From contig NZ_JAGTUT010000001.1 in assembly GCF_025685605.1 (NCBI RefSeq), positions 4,154,001-4,218,000 on the forward strand: DNA of 64,000 nucleotides, given 5' to 3'. Of the stretch, positions 53,483-63,055 are shown piece by piece. Numbering within the stretch: the first letter of the stretch is position 1; every line of letters starts with the position of its first letter. The notes beneath the pieces were generated by a model, which was given only the letters and a program-made list of their open reading frames with translations, was not told the origin of the DNA and did not search any database. Made by a program: the position numbers and the translations under genes. This DNA comes from Granulicella arctica. GTDB lineage: Bacteria; Acidobacteriota; Terriglobia; Terriglobales; Acidobacteriaceae.

Positions 53483-56455
53483 ATGTGCCCGATGATGAAC
53501 GGCACTGAAGAGTCTGTTCCTTGCAACGTTTTGCTGTTCGGAGATGCTATACGTTCGTTCTGCCGCCTTACGTTTCTGTTGCTCCTTTGTGTGGCTTCAG
53601 TAGCACACGCCGCCGAAACTGAAGTTCAGTACCTGTCCGGCCTCGGCAAGGACGATGCGGTGAAGTGGCAGTTTCTCTGCGACCACGGCCCGAACGCAAA
53701 CCAGTGGTCCACCATCGGCGTGCCTTCCAATTGGGAACTGCAGGGCTTCGGCATCTACACCTACGGCCGGGTCGCGCCGGCAGGCGGCTGGACCAAGGTC
53801 CACGGCGTCTACAAGCGCACCTTTACGGCACCCGCCACTTGGCGGGACAAGGCCGTCATCCTGAACTTTGAAGGCGTTATGACCGATACGCGTGTCACGG
53901 TGAATGGTCAATCCGCAGGTCCGCTGCACCAGGGCGGCTACTACGCCTTCCACTACGACATCACCCGTCTGCTGAAGCCCGCAGGCCAGCCGAACGAGAT
54001 TCAGGTCGACGTGGATGACGAATCCTCAGACGCCTCTGTCGATAGCGCCGAGCGTCGTGGCGACTTCTGGAACTACGCCGGCATTTTTCGTCCGGTGTAC
54101 CTGGAGGCTGTGCCGAAGACGTTCATTGAGCACCTGGCCGTTAACGCCACCGCGGCAGGCGTCCTTGAAGTCGATGCCAGGCTGGCCGACCGGCGCTTGG
54201 CGGAATCGTCCGGCGCAACGGCCAGTGTAGAAGCACAGGTGTTCGACCTGAGCGGCAAGCCCGTCGGAGAGCCGGTCACCCTTTCGAATGCAGCCTTCGG
54301 CAGCGTGGCACATCTTGCCGGAAAGATCTCCAATCCGCGACTGTGGACCGCTGAAACGCCGAGTCTATATCGACTCGACGTGCAGTTGAAGATAAACGGG
54401 ACCGTCGTGCACACGGTTCACCAGAAATTCGGTTTCCGCACGATCGAGGTTCGCCCCGGTCAAGGCCTGTTCGTCAATGGCAACCGCATCTTTCTGAAAG
54501 GCGTCGACCGGCATTCCTTCTGGCCCGATTCCGGCCGCACTCTGTCTGAGAAAATTTCCAGGGACGACGTCAACCTGATCAAAGAGATGAATGGCAACGC
54601 GGTCCGTTCCAGCCACTATTCCCCGGACCGTCACTTTCTGGACGCCTGCGATGAACTTGGCCTCTATGTGCTGGACGAACTTACAGGCTGGCAGGCGAAG
54701 TACGACACCGGCGTCGGCAGGAAGCTGGTGAAGGAACTGGTCGAGCATGACGTGAACCATCCCTCGATCCTGTTCTGGGACAACGGCAACGAAGGTGGTT
54801 TCAACTTCGATCTTGACGCCGACTACGCGAAGTACGATCCACAGGCGCGATTAGTCCTGCATCCCTGGTCTGAGTTTCCCGTTGGCATCGCGGATACCAA
54901 GCACTATCCCACCTACGAAGGACTGCAGCAGAAACTCGCCGCCGATCCTGTCCTGTTTCCCACAGAGATGCTGCACGGCCTCTACGATGGCGGTGCGGGC
55001 GCAGGCTTGCAGGATTACTGGGATGCCATCCTGAGAAGCAAGGCAGGTGCTGGCGGATTCATGTGGGCACTACTGGACGAAGATGTGAAGCGCGTTGACA
55101 AAGGCGGCATCCTCGACTCTCAAGGCAACTATGCGCCTGACGGTATCGTCGGCCCGTACCGCGAGCATGAGGCCAGCTTCAATACCATTAAGCAGCTCTG
55201 GTCACCCATCATCGTCACGCCCCCCGCCGGCGGGTCGCATGCCTACACTGTGACCAACCGCTACAGCTTCCTGGACGCGGGCGGATGCACGTACGAGTGG
55301 CAGGCCATCGCGTTCCGCCGTCCCAGTGACGCACAGTCCGGGTCCATGGTGCTGACCTCTCGCATCGATCATGGCCGCTCGCTGGCGCCCGGCGCCTCGC
55401 AAGCGTGGGATGGATGGGGACTCCCGGCATCCGCATCCGGACGCGGCAAAGCCAGGGCAGACGCCACCCGGCTCATCATCCGCGACGCGACCGGACAGGT
55501 GATCCAGACCTATGTCTGGCCCGTCGAGACCGCCGGAAGTGCGCCGGACGCCACGGCGAGGTCCGGCGGCGGAGCAAAGCCTGCAGTAACAGAGACGCCG
55601 GAGGTGTTCACCGCGAAGGCCAGCGATATGTCCATCCAGATTGACAAGAGCAGCGGGCTGCTAGTGTCTGCCTCGCGGCAGGGACATACGTACTCGCTGA
55701 AGAACGGCCCGCGCGTTGTTGCCATGGACCCGCGGCCGGTTCCGGTGCGCGGACAAACCGCGCCACCGCCGCAGCCGGCCATTGCAGCACCCTCGAAGTT
55801 GGTCTCTCTCACGCATGCCATGGAGGGCGAGGATCTGGTCATTTCGGCGGCGTTCGACGGCCCCATGAAGACGCTGCGGTATCGTCTGAAGCCCAACGGT
55901 TGGCTCTCGCTTGACTACGTGTATGCCATGACGGGCCCACACGAGTACTTCGGCATCGGCTTCGACTATCCTGAGGCCGATGTGAAGAGCATGCGCTTCT
56001 TCGGACAGGGGCCGGATCCCGTCTACCAGAATCGCCTGGCGGGTGGAACTCTCGATGTCTGGCAAAGGTCCTACAACAACACCATGGTGGGCGACCCGGA
56101 TGACCTGAAGCCGGGAGAACACTTTGACTACCCGGTGTTCAAGGGCTTCTATTCCGGCGTGCGTTGGGTGCAGTTCAAAACCACTGAGGGCGAGATGACC
56201 GCCGCGGTGGAACAGCAGCCTGACTCGCCGGTGTACCTGCAGGTCTTCGCGCCCAAAACGGCATCGGCGAAATTGGTCGGGCAGGTCGCCGTGCCGTTTC
56301 CCTCCACTGGGCTCTCGTTCCTGAATGCCATCCCCGCCATCGGCAACAAGTTTGGCGGACCGCAAACCATGGGACCCATGGGGCAGTCCGCCATCGCAAC
56401 GGGTGAATACAAGGGCCATATCAGCCTGTACTTCGGAACGTTGCCGAAACGGTAG
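53483..56455 (+). CDS. GH2 beta-galactosidase (LacZ-like, with small-chain domain)
   Basis: About 990 residues with a signal peptide (RLTFLLLLCVASVAHAAE). GH2 sandwich domains are followed by the TIM barrel with acid/base Glu437 (DNGNEGG) and nucleophile Glu495 (FPTEMLHG). A C-terminal domain like the beta-galactosidase small chain follows (GWLSLDYVYAMTG; GPDPVYQNRLAGG). Specificity could be beta-galactose or beta-glucuronate; the small-chain domain favours beta-galactosidase. The start is uncertain (ATG 53483, 53492 or 53495). Confidence 0.85.
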   Translation: MCPMMNGTEESVPCNVLLFGDAIRSFCRLTFLLLLCVASVAHAAETEVQYLSGLGKDDAVKWQFLCDHGPNANQWSTIGVPSNWELQGFGIYTYGRVAPAGGWTKVHGVYKRTFTAPATWRDKAVILNFEGVMTDTRVTVNGQSAGPLHQGGYYAFHYDITRLLKPAGQPNEIQVDVDDESSDASVDSAERRGDFWNYAGIFRPVYLEAVPKTFIEHLAVNATAAGVLEVDARLADRRLAESSGATASVEAQVFDLSGKPVGEPVTLSNAAFGSVAHLAGKISNPRLWTAETPSLYRLDVQLKINGTVVHTVHQKFGFRTIEVRPGQGLFVNGNRIFLKGVDRHSFWPDSGRTLSEKISRDDVNLIKEMNGNAVRSSHYSPDRHFLDACDELGLYVLDELTGWQAKYDTGVGRKLVKELVEHDVNHPSILFWDNGNEGGFNFDLDADYAKYDPQARLVLHPWSEFPVGIADTKHYPTYEGLQQKLAADPVLFPTEMLHGLYDGGAGAGLQDYWDAILRSKAGAGGFMWALLDEDVKRVDKGGILDSQGNYAPDGIVGPYREHEASFNTIKQLWSPIIVTPPAGGSHAYTVTNRYSFLDAGGCTYEWQAIAFRRPSDAQSGSMVLTSRIDHGRSLAPGASQAWDGWGLPASASGRGKARADATRLIIRDATGQVIQTYVWPVETAGSAPDATARSGGGAKPAVTETPEVFTAKASDMSIQIDKSSGLLVSASRQGHTYSLKNGPRVVAMDPRPVPVRGQTAPPPQPAIAAPSKLVSLTHAMEGEDLVISAAFDGPMKTLRYRLKPNGWLSLDYVYAMTGPHEYFGIGFDYPEADVKSMRFFGQGPDPVYQNRLAGGTLDVWQRSYNNTMVGDPDDLKPGEHFDYPVFKGFYSGVRWVQFKTTEGEMTAAVEQQPDSPVYLQVFAPKTASAKLVGQVAVPFPSTGLSFLNAIPAIGNKFGGPQTMGPMGQSAIATGEYKGHISLYFGTLPKR

Positions 56456-56540
56456 CGTTTACCTGCTCGAATGAGCACAGTACCGGGTGTTCTGCATTAG
56501 ACGCTTGAGTGCAGATGCCCCAAAAAGGAGTTTCTGACCG

Positions 56541-58430
56541 ATGAATCCTGCTGCACCTCGTCGCGATGCTTTGGCGCGGCCTTTCCGTTCGCTGCCCGCA
56601 CGTCTCTGTCTCCTCCTGGCAGCGGCATGCGCCTGTTCGTCTGCGCAGGTGGATGTGCTCACACAGCACAACGATGCTGTCAGAACGGGCGCGAACCTTC
56701 ACGAAACGGCACTGACGCCGCGCAGTGTGAATCAGGCCGGCTTCGGCATGCTGTTCAAGCGTGCCCTGGATGACCAGCTGTACACCCAGCCGCTGGTGGC
56801 GACCGGCATCCAGGGTGGCGGCGGCACACGCGACATCGTCTACGTGACAACTGTGAACAACAGCGTGTACGCCTTTGACGCAAACGACCCAGAAGCCGCC
56901 CTGCCGCTTTGGCACGTGAACTTTGGCGCACCGGCTGACGTTCACAGCGCCGACTTCGGATGTCTGGACATCAACGGCAACATGGGCATCATCGGTACGC
57001 CCGTGATCGATAAGGCACGCGGGGTCCTATACGTGGTCGCGCTCACGCGTGCGCGCGCCGCCGCCGGTTCGGGAACAGGGTACACACAGAGGCTGCACGC
57101 GCTGGATCTGGCGACCGGCGCGGACGTGCCGGGAAGCCCGGTTGTCATCAGCGCCCCGGCCTTCGATCCGCTTATGCAGAACCAGCGTCCTGGCCTGATG
57201 CTGGCCAACGGCATGGTGTACGTGGGCTACGCATCGCATTGCGACAAGGAGCCGTATCACGGCTTCCTGATGGCGTATGACGCGAAGACGCTGACGCAGG
57301 TGGGCGTCTTCAACACCTCGCCTACCGGATCAGAGGCCAGCATCTGGCAATCGGGGCAGCCACCGGCCGTCGATCCCGAAGGAAACATCTTTGTCGTGAC
57401 CGGCAATGGAAGCTGGGACGGCATTTCAAACTTCAGCGAGAGTTTTCTAAAGCTGTCGCCACATCTCAAGTTGCTGGACTGGTTCACACCGACGAATCAC
57501 TTCGAGCTCGACAAGGGGGACACCGACCTCGACTCGTCCGGGGCGACGCTGATTCCGGGAACCCATCTCGTTCTGGGCGGCGGTAAAGAGGGCGTGCTGT
57601 ACACGCTGGACACCCGCAACCTGGGTCACCTGGGCGATGAACATGCGTTGCAGCACTTCCGCGCCACCGCCTCACACCTGCATTCACTCGTGTACTGGAC
57701 CAGCGCGAAGAACGGCAACCTGCTGTACGTCTGGGGCCAGCGGGACAAGGCCAAGGTGTACAAGCTTGAAGGCAGCAAGATTGCAGAAACTCCGCTGGTG
57801 AGGAGGGACATCCCCAACGAGGGGCATCCCGGTGCCATGCTGTCGCTGTCGGCGAATGGAGACAAGGACGGCATCCTGTGGGCCGCGATTCATGCCACGG
57901 GCGACTCATGGCATGAGTCCAGGCCGGGTGTTCTTTACGCCTATGACGCCGACGACATTCGCCATGAACTGTGGAACTCCCTGCAGATGCCAGGCCGCGA
58001 CGACTGTGGCCGGTATGCCAAGATGGCTCCGCCGACGGTCGCGAATGGGCGAGTCTACCTGGCCAGCTTCGGCTCGGAGAACATCGGCACCGGCCAGTTC
58101 TGCGTCTATGGTCTGCTGCCATCCGCGGGTGCTGCACCGCTTGCTGCGCCTGCGGCGGTTTCGGCCACGGTCGCCGCAAAGCGCCTCACGCTTAGCTGGA
58201 CGGCAGTGCCGGGCGCGCGTGTCTACCGCGTGCTGAGAAAGAGCACGCTCGATCCCGCGGCAAAGACGGTGGCGATGGGACTCACTAGCCCCGCATACAC
58301 GGAGCCTGCTCCGGAGCGCGGAGAGTTCATGTCGTATTCGGTCGTAGCGGTGGCCGCCAACGGACGGGTCAGTCCGGTCTCCAGCCCCGCGACCATTGCT
58401 TCTCCTAAACGCAAGAAGATGGAGGATTAA
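56541..58430 (+). CDS. secreted PQQ-type beta-propeller protein with C-terminal Fn3-like domain
   Basis: A 629-residue protein with a signal peptide (LCLLLAAACACSSAQ). The body is a propeller of quinoprotein-like blades (QHNDAVRTGANLHE; QPLVATGIQ; VYVTTVNNSVYAFDAND; VYVGYASHCDKEPYHGFL). The last 90 residues look like a fibronectin type III module (RLTLSWTAVPGARVYRVLRK). I see no PQQ ligand set, so an enzyme call is not justified; carbohydrate or protein binding is more likely. AAGGAG precedes ATG 56541. It is coupled to the next gene (3-base gap). Confidence 0.75.
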   Translation: MNPAAPRRDALARPFRSLPARLCLLLAAACACSSAQVDVLTQHNDAVRTGANLHETALTPRSVNQAGFGMLFKRALDDQLYTQPLVATGIQGGGGTRDIVYVTTVNNSVYAFDANDPEAALPLWHVNFGAPADVHSADFGCLDINGNMGIIGTPVIDKARGVLYVVALTRARAAAGSGTGYTQRLHALDLATGADVPGSPVVISAPAFDPLMQNQRPGLMLANGMVYVGYASHCDKEPYHGFLMAYDAKTLTQVGVFNTSPTGSEASIWQSGQPPAVDPEGNIFVVTGNGSWDGISNFSESFLKLSPHLKLLDWFTPTNHFELDKGDTDLDSSGATLIPGTHLVLGGGKEGVLYTLDTRNLGHLGDEHALQHFRATASHLHSLVYWTSAKNGNLLYVWGQRDKAKVYKLEGSKIAETPLVRRDIPNEGHPGAMLSLSANGDKDGILWAAIHATGDSWHESRPGVLYAYDADDIRHELWNSLQMPGRDDCGRYAKMAPPTVANGRVYLASFGSENIGTGQFCVYGLLPSAGAAPLAAPAAVSATVAAKRLTLSWTAVPGARVYRVLRKSTLDPAAKTVAMGLTSPAYTEPAPERGEFMSYSVVAVAANGRVSPVSSPATIASPKRKKMED

Positions 58431-58433
58431 TCG

Positions 58434-59417
58434 ATGCTGCCACGGCTTCGTCTACTCGCGTGCCTCTTGGTCGCATGCGCCGCGTGCGCCGCGCAAACTC
58501 AGGGCGGCGCCCGCACGACCTCACCGCTGCCCGGCAAGGGTCTGGTGGAACATGATTTTCTGTACGCCGGCGAATCGCACGACCGCCGCATCTTCCTTGT
58601 GCGACAAGGCAAGGTAGTCTGGACGTACGACGACCCTGCAGGCAAGGGCGAAGTCAGTGACGCCGTGATGCTCTCCAACAGCAACGTCCTCTTCGCCCAC
58701 CAGTTCGGCGTCACCGAGATCACCCCGGAGAAGAAGGTCGTCTGGAACTATGACACTCCGGCAGGTCATGAGGTCCACACCGCCATGCCCATCGGTAAGG
58801 ACCGCGTCCTCTACATCCAAAATGGCAATCCGGCCGTGTTGCGGGTCGTCAACATCGTCACAAATGTGACCGAGCACGAGATCACATTGCAGACGAAACA
58901 TCCCGACAGCACGCATGGGCAGTTTCGCCACGCCCGCCTCACGGAACAAGGCACGCTGATGGTGGCGCACATGGATTCGAACAAGGTTGTCGAATACGAT
59001 TTCGACGGGAAAGAGCTATGGTCGTTCCCGGCAGCCGTGCCATGGGGCGTCACGCCCCTGTCGAATGGCAACGTGCTCATCACGGACCGTGAAGGCGTGC
59101 GCGAGGTCACGCGCCGCGGAGACATACCCTGGAGCTTCCGTCCGTCTGACACACCCGCCTACCCGTTCACCAGTTTGCAGCAGGCGTGGCGGCTGCCAAA
59201 CGGCAACACCGTGATCAACAACTGGATCAACGAATGGACCAAGACGCCGGCAAACGAACCGGGTTCCGTGCAGGCAATTGAACTCACACCCACAAAGCAG
59301 GTAGTGTGGGTACTCCAGTCATGGAATCCGTCGGCGAACCTGGGTCCAGCCACAACCATCCAGTTTCTTGGCACCGGCCCGGCAGCGGAGGACGTTCACT
59401 TTGGGCCGATCCACTAG
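58434..59417 (+). CDS. secreted beta-propeller protein
   Basis: A 327-residue protein with a Cys/Ala-rich signal peptide (LLACLLVACAACAAQ; a lipoprotein signal is possible). Repeats of about 45 residues (GKVVWTYDDPAG, KKVVWNYDTPAGH, GKELWSFPAAVP, GDIPWSFRPSD, KQVVWVLQSWNP) form a propeller of the PQQ-like type. Relatives occur next to glycosidase genes in Bacteroidetes and Acidobacteria; function unknown. Its ribosome binding site (GGAGGA) lies in the last codons of the upstream gene, so translation is coupled. Confidence 0.72.
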   Translation: MLPRLRLLACLLVACAACAAQTQGGARTTSPLPGKGLVEHDFLYAGESHDRRIFLVRQGKVVWTYDDPAGKGEVSDAVMLSNSNVLFAHQFGVTEITPEKKVVWNYDTPAGHEVHTAMPIGKDRVLYIQNGNPAVLRVVNIVTNVTEHEITLQTKHPDSTHGQFRHARLTEQGTLMVAHMDSNKVVEYDFDGKELWSFPAAVPWGVTPLSNGNVLITDREGVREVTRRGDIPWSFRPSDTPAYPFTSLQQAWRLPNGNTVINNWINEWTKTPANEPGSVQAIELTPTKQVVWVLQSWNPSANLGPATTIQFLGTGPAAEDVHFGPIH

Positions 59418-59660
59418 ACAGCTTACTGAAGCCAAATGATAGTGAGTCTGCTGTTTGGAAGAGCTTCTAACACGGTGTGCGCCGAATTAAGCTTCAACGA
59501 TCCGGCAGCGAGTGCACCCAAACTGCAGCGAGACCACTTGATTTACCCGGCCGACCGCAGCGACCGGTTTGTAGCGCCTGCCAACAGGAACGAGCCACTC
59601 AGGATGCCAGACAGCACTAGAATCGACAATTAGGGACAGCCTCGGGAGAACACATCGCAA

Positions 59661-62600
59661 ATGCGTTACAAGAACATATCCATCTCAGCCTTACTCGTGT
59701 TATTTGCGTTGACACTCACACTGCGGGCGCAGACCCCGTCAATACCGCCCGAGGTTGAGAATGAGGCCATTCTTGGCATTCACAAGGAGCCCTATCACGC
59801 CACGCTGATGCCGTACAAAGACCGCACGGAGGCTCTGGCGGCTGACCGCAAGGCTTCCAGTTGGGCCCGCACCTTGAATGGTTCCTGGAAGTTCCACTGG
59901 GTCCCGCGGCCGGAGGAGCGTCCCGTTGACTTCTGCAAGCCGGCCTTTGATGTAAGCGGCTGGAAGGATATCCCTGTCCCATCCAACATGGAGGTGCAGG
60001 GTTATGGAACCCCCATCTACACGAATTTCACGTATCCCTTCAAGAAGGACTGGCCCAGGGTCACCGGCGAACCTCCGCGTGAGTTCACCACGTATACGGA
60101 GCGCGATGCCGTCGGCAGCTATCGCCGCGAGTTTGACGTTCCGGCGAACTGGAAGAGCCGGCGTATCTTCGTCACCTTCGACGGTGTCGACTCGGCTTTC
60201 TTCCTCTATGTCAACGGCAAGAAGGTCGGATACAGCGTGAACAGCCGCAATCCTGCGGAGTTCGATCTAACCCCCTATGTGATTCCCGGCGCAAAGAATC
60301 TGATCGCCGTTGAGGTGTACCGGTTCAGCGCAGGCAGCTACATGGAAGACCAGGATATGTGGCGGCTCAGCGGCATCTTTCGCAACGTAACCCTGTGGAG
60401 CGCTCCACAGGTTCATGTGCGGGATTTCTCTCTCACGACGGACCTGGATCCCGGGTATCGTGACGGAGTTCTGCGCGTGTCCGCGAAGATTCATAACTAT
60501 TCCGCTGCACCGCAGCCGGCACGCCGTCTCCAGGTGGAGGTTGTGCCTCGCGGACAGACGGCAAGCATCGCACAGACGGCAGTCGACATTCCCGCGCTGG
60601 CGGCAGGTGAGGAGCGGCAGGTTTCCACTTCGCTCCCGGTTGCAAATCCTGCAAAGTGGACGGCGGAGACGCCGAATCTTTACACCGCGGTGCTGTCGTT
60701 GTCCGGCGGTGGAGACGTGCCTGCGGAGATGCTCTCGGCTCGCACCGGCTTCCGCAAGATCGAAATCAAGAACGCCATCTTCATGATCAACGGCGCGCCG
60801 GTGAAGCTGAAGGGCGCGAACCGCCACGAGAACTGGCCCGACACCGGGCACACCGTCTCAGAAGACCGCATGATCCGCGATTTGGAGCTGTTGAAGCGGG
60901 TGAATGCGAATCACGTGCGCACCTCGCATTACACGGACGATCCGCGGTGGTATGAGCTTGCGGACGAGTACGGCATTTACCTTGTGGCTGAGGCAAATGT
61001 CGAGTGCCACGGCTACATGAACGTGCTGGACCGGGAGCCGCGCTACGAGCCAAGCATCGTCGATCGCAATGTGGCGAATGTGGAGAACCTGAAGAACCAT
61101 CCCTCGGTGGTCATCTGGTCGCTTGGAAATGAATGTGGCGGCGGCAGCAGCTTCCGGACTGCGCTCTCGGCAGTGCGGGCAATCGACAGTACACGGCCCA
61201 CGCACTATGAACCCTTCGGCGGCGGGGCAAGCCTGCCCACCGACATCGAAAGCCACATGTACACCAGCCCGCAGGAGCTGCAGGCGGCGGGCGAGGATGC
61301 CAAACGCACCAGGCCGGTCTACCTCTGCGAATATGCGCACGCCATGAATAACTCCATGGGATCAGTGGGCGATTACAACGACCTTTTCGATAAGTATCCA
61401 ACGTTGATGGGCGGAGCCATCTGGGAATGGGAAGACCAGGGACTGTGGAACGGCCGCGATCCCAATCACCAGTACATGGCCTATGGCGGCGGATTTGGTG
61501 ATTTTCCCAACGACAAATACTTCATCCACAAGGGTGTTGTCTTTTCCGACCGCACACCGAAGCCTCATTACCCTGAGCTGAAGCGTGCCTATCAATGGGT
61601 AAGCTTCACCCCGATCGCTCTGGATCGCGGAACGATTGGCATCCGGAACAGGTATGCGTTCACCAACCTGAACACCTTCGTGCCGCACTGGACCCTCAGC
61701 GAAGACGGTATGACCATCGACGGTGGCACACTTCCCCCCATCGACGTGGCGCCGGGTGCGAGCTCTGAGGTGACGCTGCCGATCCGCCCCCTGTCCCGGA
61801 AGCCAGGGCGCGAATACTTCCTCCAGCTCTCCTTTGAGCTGGCAAAGCCGGAGCTCTGGGCAGATGCGGGATATCCAGTCGCGACACAGCAGTTTGTACT
61901 GCCCGTCGCACCTGCCGTAATGAGGGAGATTGCACAGTCAGACGTACCTGCATCCCTGAAGCTTGCCGAGGACGACAGGTCCATTACCGTGACGGGTAAC
62001 TCGTTTCGCGTTGCGTTTGACAAACGGCAGGGAACCATCTCGCAGATCGAGCGGGGCGGCACATCGCTGTTGATGGAAGGTGGCGGGCCGAAGCTCTACC
62101 TGTGGCGTGCACCCCACCGCAATGACGATGAGTGGGCTTCCAAGGCGTGGGACAAGTACGGCATCAATGAGCTGCAGACATCGGTGAAGAGCATCAAAGC
62201 GACCCAACTGGGTGACTCGCAGGTGCTGGTGGAGGCCACGCTGCTGGAGCAGGGGCGCCAGGGTTGGTCGGCAACCTACAGGACCGCGTACACCGTTTCA
62301 GGCGACGGCTCCATTGCGGTGAAAAACAACTTCGTACCTGCGGGCGAGAGGATTCCGCTGGCAAGAATCGGTGTGCGTCTGATGCTGAACAGGGCTTACA
62401 ACCGCTTAACCTACCTGGGCCGGGGACCCATGGAAAACTACTCCGACCGTGATCGCGGATCGGACGTGGGTCTGTATTCCAGCACCGTGCAGGAGCAGTT
62501 GACCCCCTATCCGAAGCCGATGGAAGCGGGGAACCATGAAGACGTCCGCTGGGCTGCGCTGGCCGCCAGCGGTCTGCCCTCGCTGGTAGCCGTGAGTGAG

Positions 62601-62903
62601 GGCAAGCTGTTGCAGGTATCCGCTCTACCGCTCCGGGATGAAGATCTCGACCAGCCGGCTCATGCGGAGGACCTGCCGCCGAGTACGTCCACGGTGCTCA
62701 CGCTGGATACACGCACGCTCGGCGTCGGCTCCAACAGTTGCGGACCGAAGCCCCTGCCGCAATACATGGTCTGGTCCGATCCAACGGAGTTTTCATATGT
62801 GCTGCGACTGCTGCCCGCCGGCGACCATGAGTACCGCGATGCGGCGAGACTGCCGAATCTGGCGCAGTCACGGCCGTCTGCAACGCGAGATAACTTGCGA
62901 TGA
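59661..62903 (+). CDS. GH2 beta-galactosidase, full LacZ architecture
   Basis: A 1080-residue secreted protein (signal to about LTLRAQ). All five LacZ domains are present: sugar-binding (GSWKFHWVPRPEERP), sandwich, TIM barrel with acid/base Glu491 (SLGNECGGG) and nucleophile Glu557 (LCEYAHAMNNSMG), a middle domain, and the small-chain domain (GPKLYLWRAPHRNDDEW; YLGRGPMENYSDR). This is the third GH2 gene of the locus and the closest to classical beta-galactosidase. It starts at ATG 59661 with GGGAGA upstream; 243 bases separate it from the propeller gene, so it may have its own promoter. Confidence 0.92.
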   Translation: MRYKNISISALLVLFALTLTLRAQTPSIPPEVENEAILGIHKEPYHATLMPYKDRTEALAADRKASSWARTLNGSWKFHWVPRPEERPVDFCKPAFDVSGWKDIPVPSNMEVQGYGTPIYTNFTYPFKKDWPRVTGEPPREFTTYTERDAVGSYRREFDVPANWKSRRIFVTFDGVDSAFFLYVNGKKVGYSVNSRNPAEFDLTPYVIPGAKNLIAVEVYRFSAGSYMEDQDMWRLSGIFRNVTLWSAPQVHVRDFSLTTDLDPGYRDGVLRVSAKIHNYSAAPQPARRLQVEVVPRGQTASIAQTAVDIPALAAGEERQVSTSLPVANPAKWTAETPNLYTAVLSLSGGGDVPAEMLSARTGFRKIEIKNAIFMINGAPVKLKGANRHENWPDTGHTVSEDRMIRDLELLKRVNANHVRTSHYTDDPRWYELADEYGIYLVAEANVECHGYMNVLDREPRYEPSIVDRNVANVENLKNHPSVVIWSLGNECGGGSSFRTALSAVRAIDSTRPTHYEPFGGGASLPTDIESHMYTSPQELQAAGEDAKRTRPVYLCEYAHAMNNSMGSVGDYNDLFDKYPTLMGGAIWEWEDQGLWNGRDPNHQYMAYGGGFGDFPNDKYFIHKGVVFSDRTPKPHYPELKRAYQWVSFTPIALDRGTIGIRNRYAFTNLNTFVPHWTLSEDGMTIDGGTLPPIDVAPGASSEVTLPIRPLSRKPGREYFLQLSFELAKPELWADAGYPVATQQFVLPVAPAVMREIAQSDVPASLKLAEDDRSITVTGNSFRVAFDKRQGTISQIERGGTSLLMEGGGPKLYLWRAPHRNDDEWASKAWDKYGINELQTSVKSIKATQLGDSQVLVEATLLEQGRQGWSATYRTAYTVSGDGSIAVKNNFVPAGERIPLARIGVRLMLNRAYNRLTYLGRGPMENYSDRDRGSDVGLYSSTVQEQLTPYPKPMEAGNHEDVRWAALAASGLPSLVAVSEGKLLQVSALPLRDEDLDQPAHAEDLPPSTSTVLTLDTRTLGVGSNSCGPKPLPQYMVWSDPTEFSYVLRLLPAGDHEYRDAARLPNLAQSRPSATRDNLR

Positions 62904-62913
62904 GGTCTGGTGT

Positions 62914-62950
62914 GCGCGGTGTCAGTTCACCCGCGGCGGTGACACCGCGC
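62914..62950 (+). repeat. 11-bp inverted repeat after the LacZ-type gene
   Basis: GCGCGGTGTCA (62914-62924) and TGACACCGCGC (62940-62950) pair perfectly around a 15-base loop, 11 bases after the GH2 stop. No T-run follows, so it is not a classical intrinsic terminator; it may limit read-through into the GH43 gene or protect mRNA ends. Confidence 0.55.
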
Positions 62951-63055
62951 AGGTGCCAGGGATGCTGACAGGGTGTCAGCCCAAAGGTAAACGTCAACTC
63001 TGCACGGCCGCACAACACCCGTTAGACTGGCACTCCTTCATCGAAAGGCACACGC

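Noticed and set aside
59436..59633. A 65-codon frame between the propeller and LacZ-type genes
   Set aside because: No family pattern, no ribosome binding site and composition unlike its neighbours; left as intergenic.
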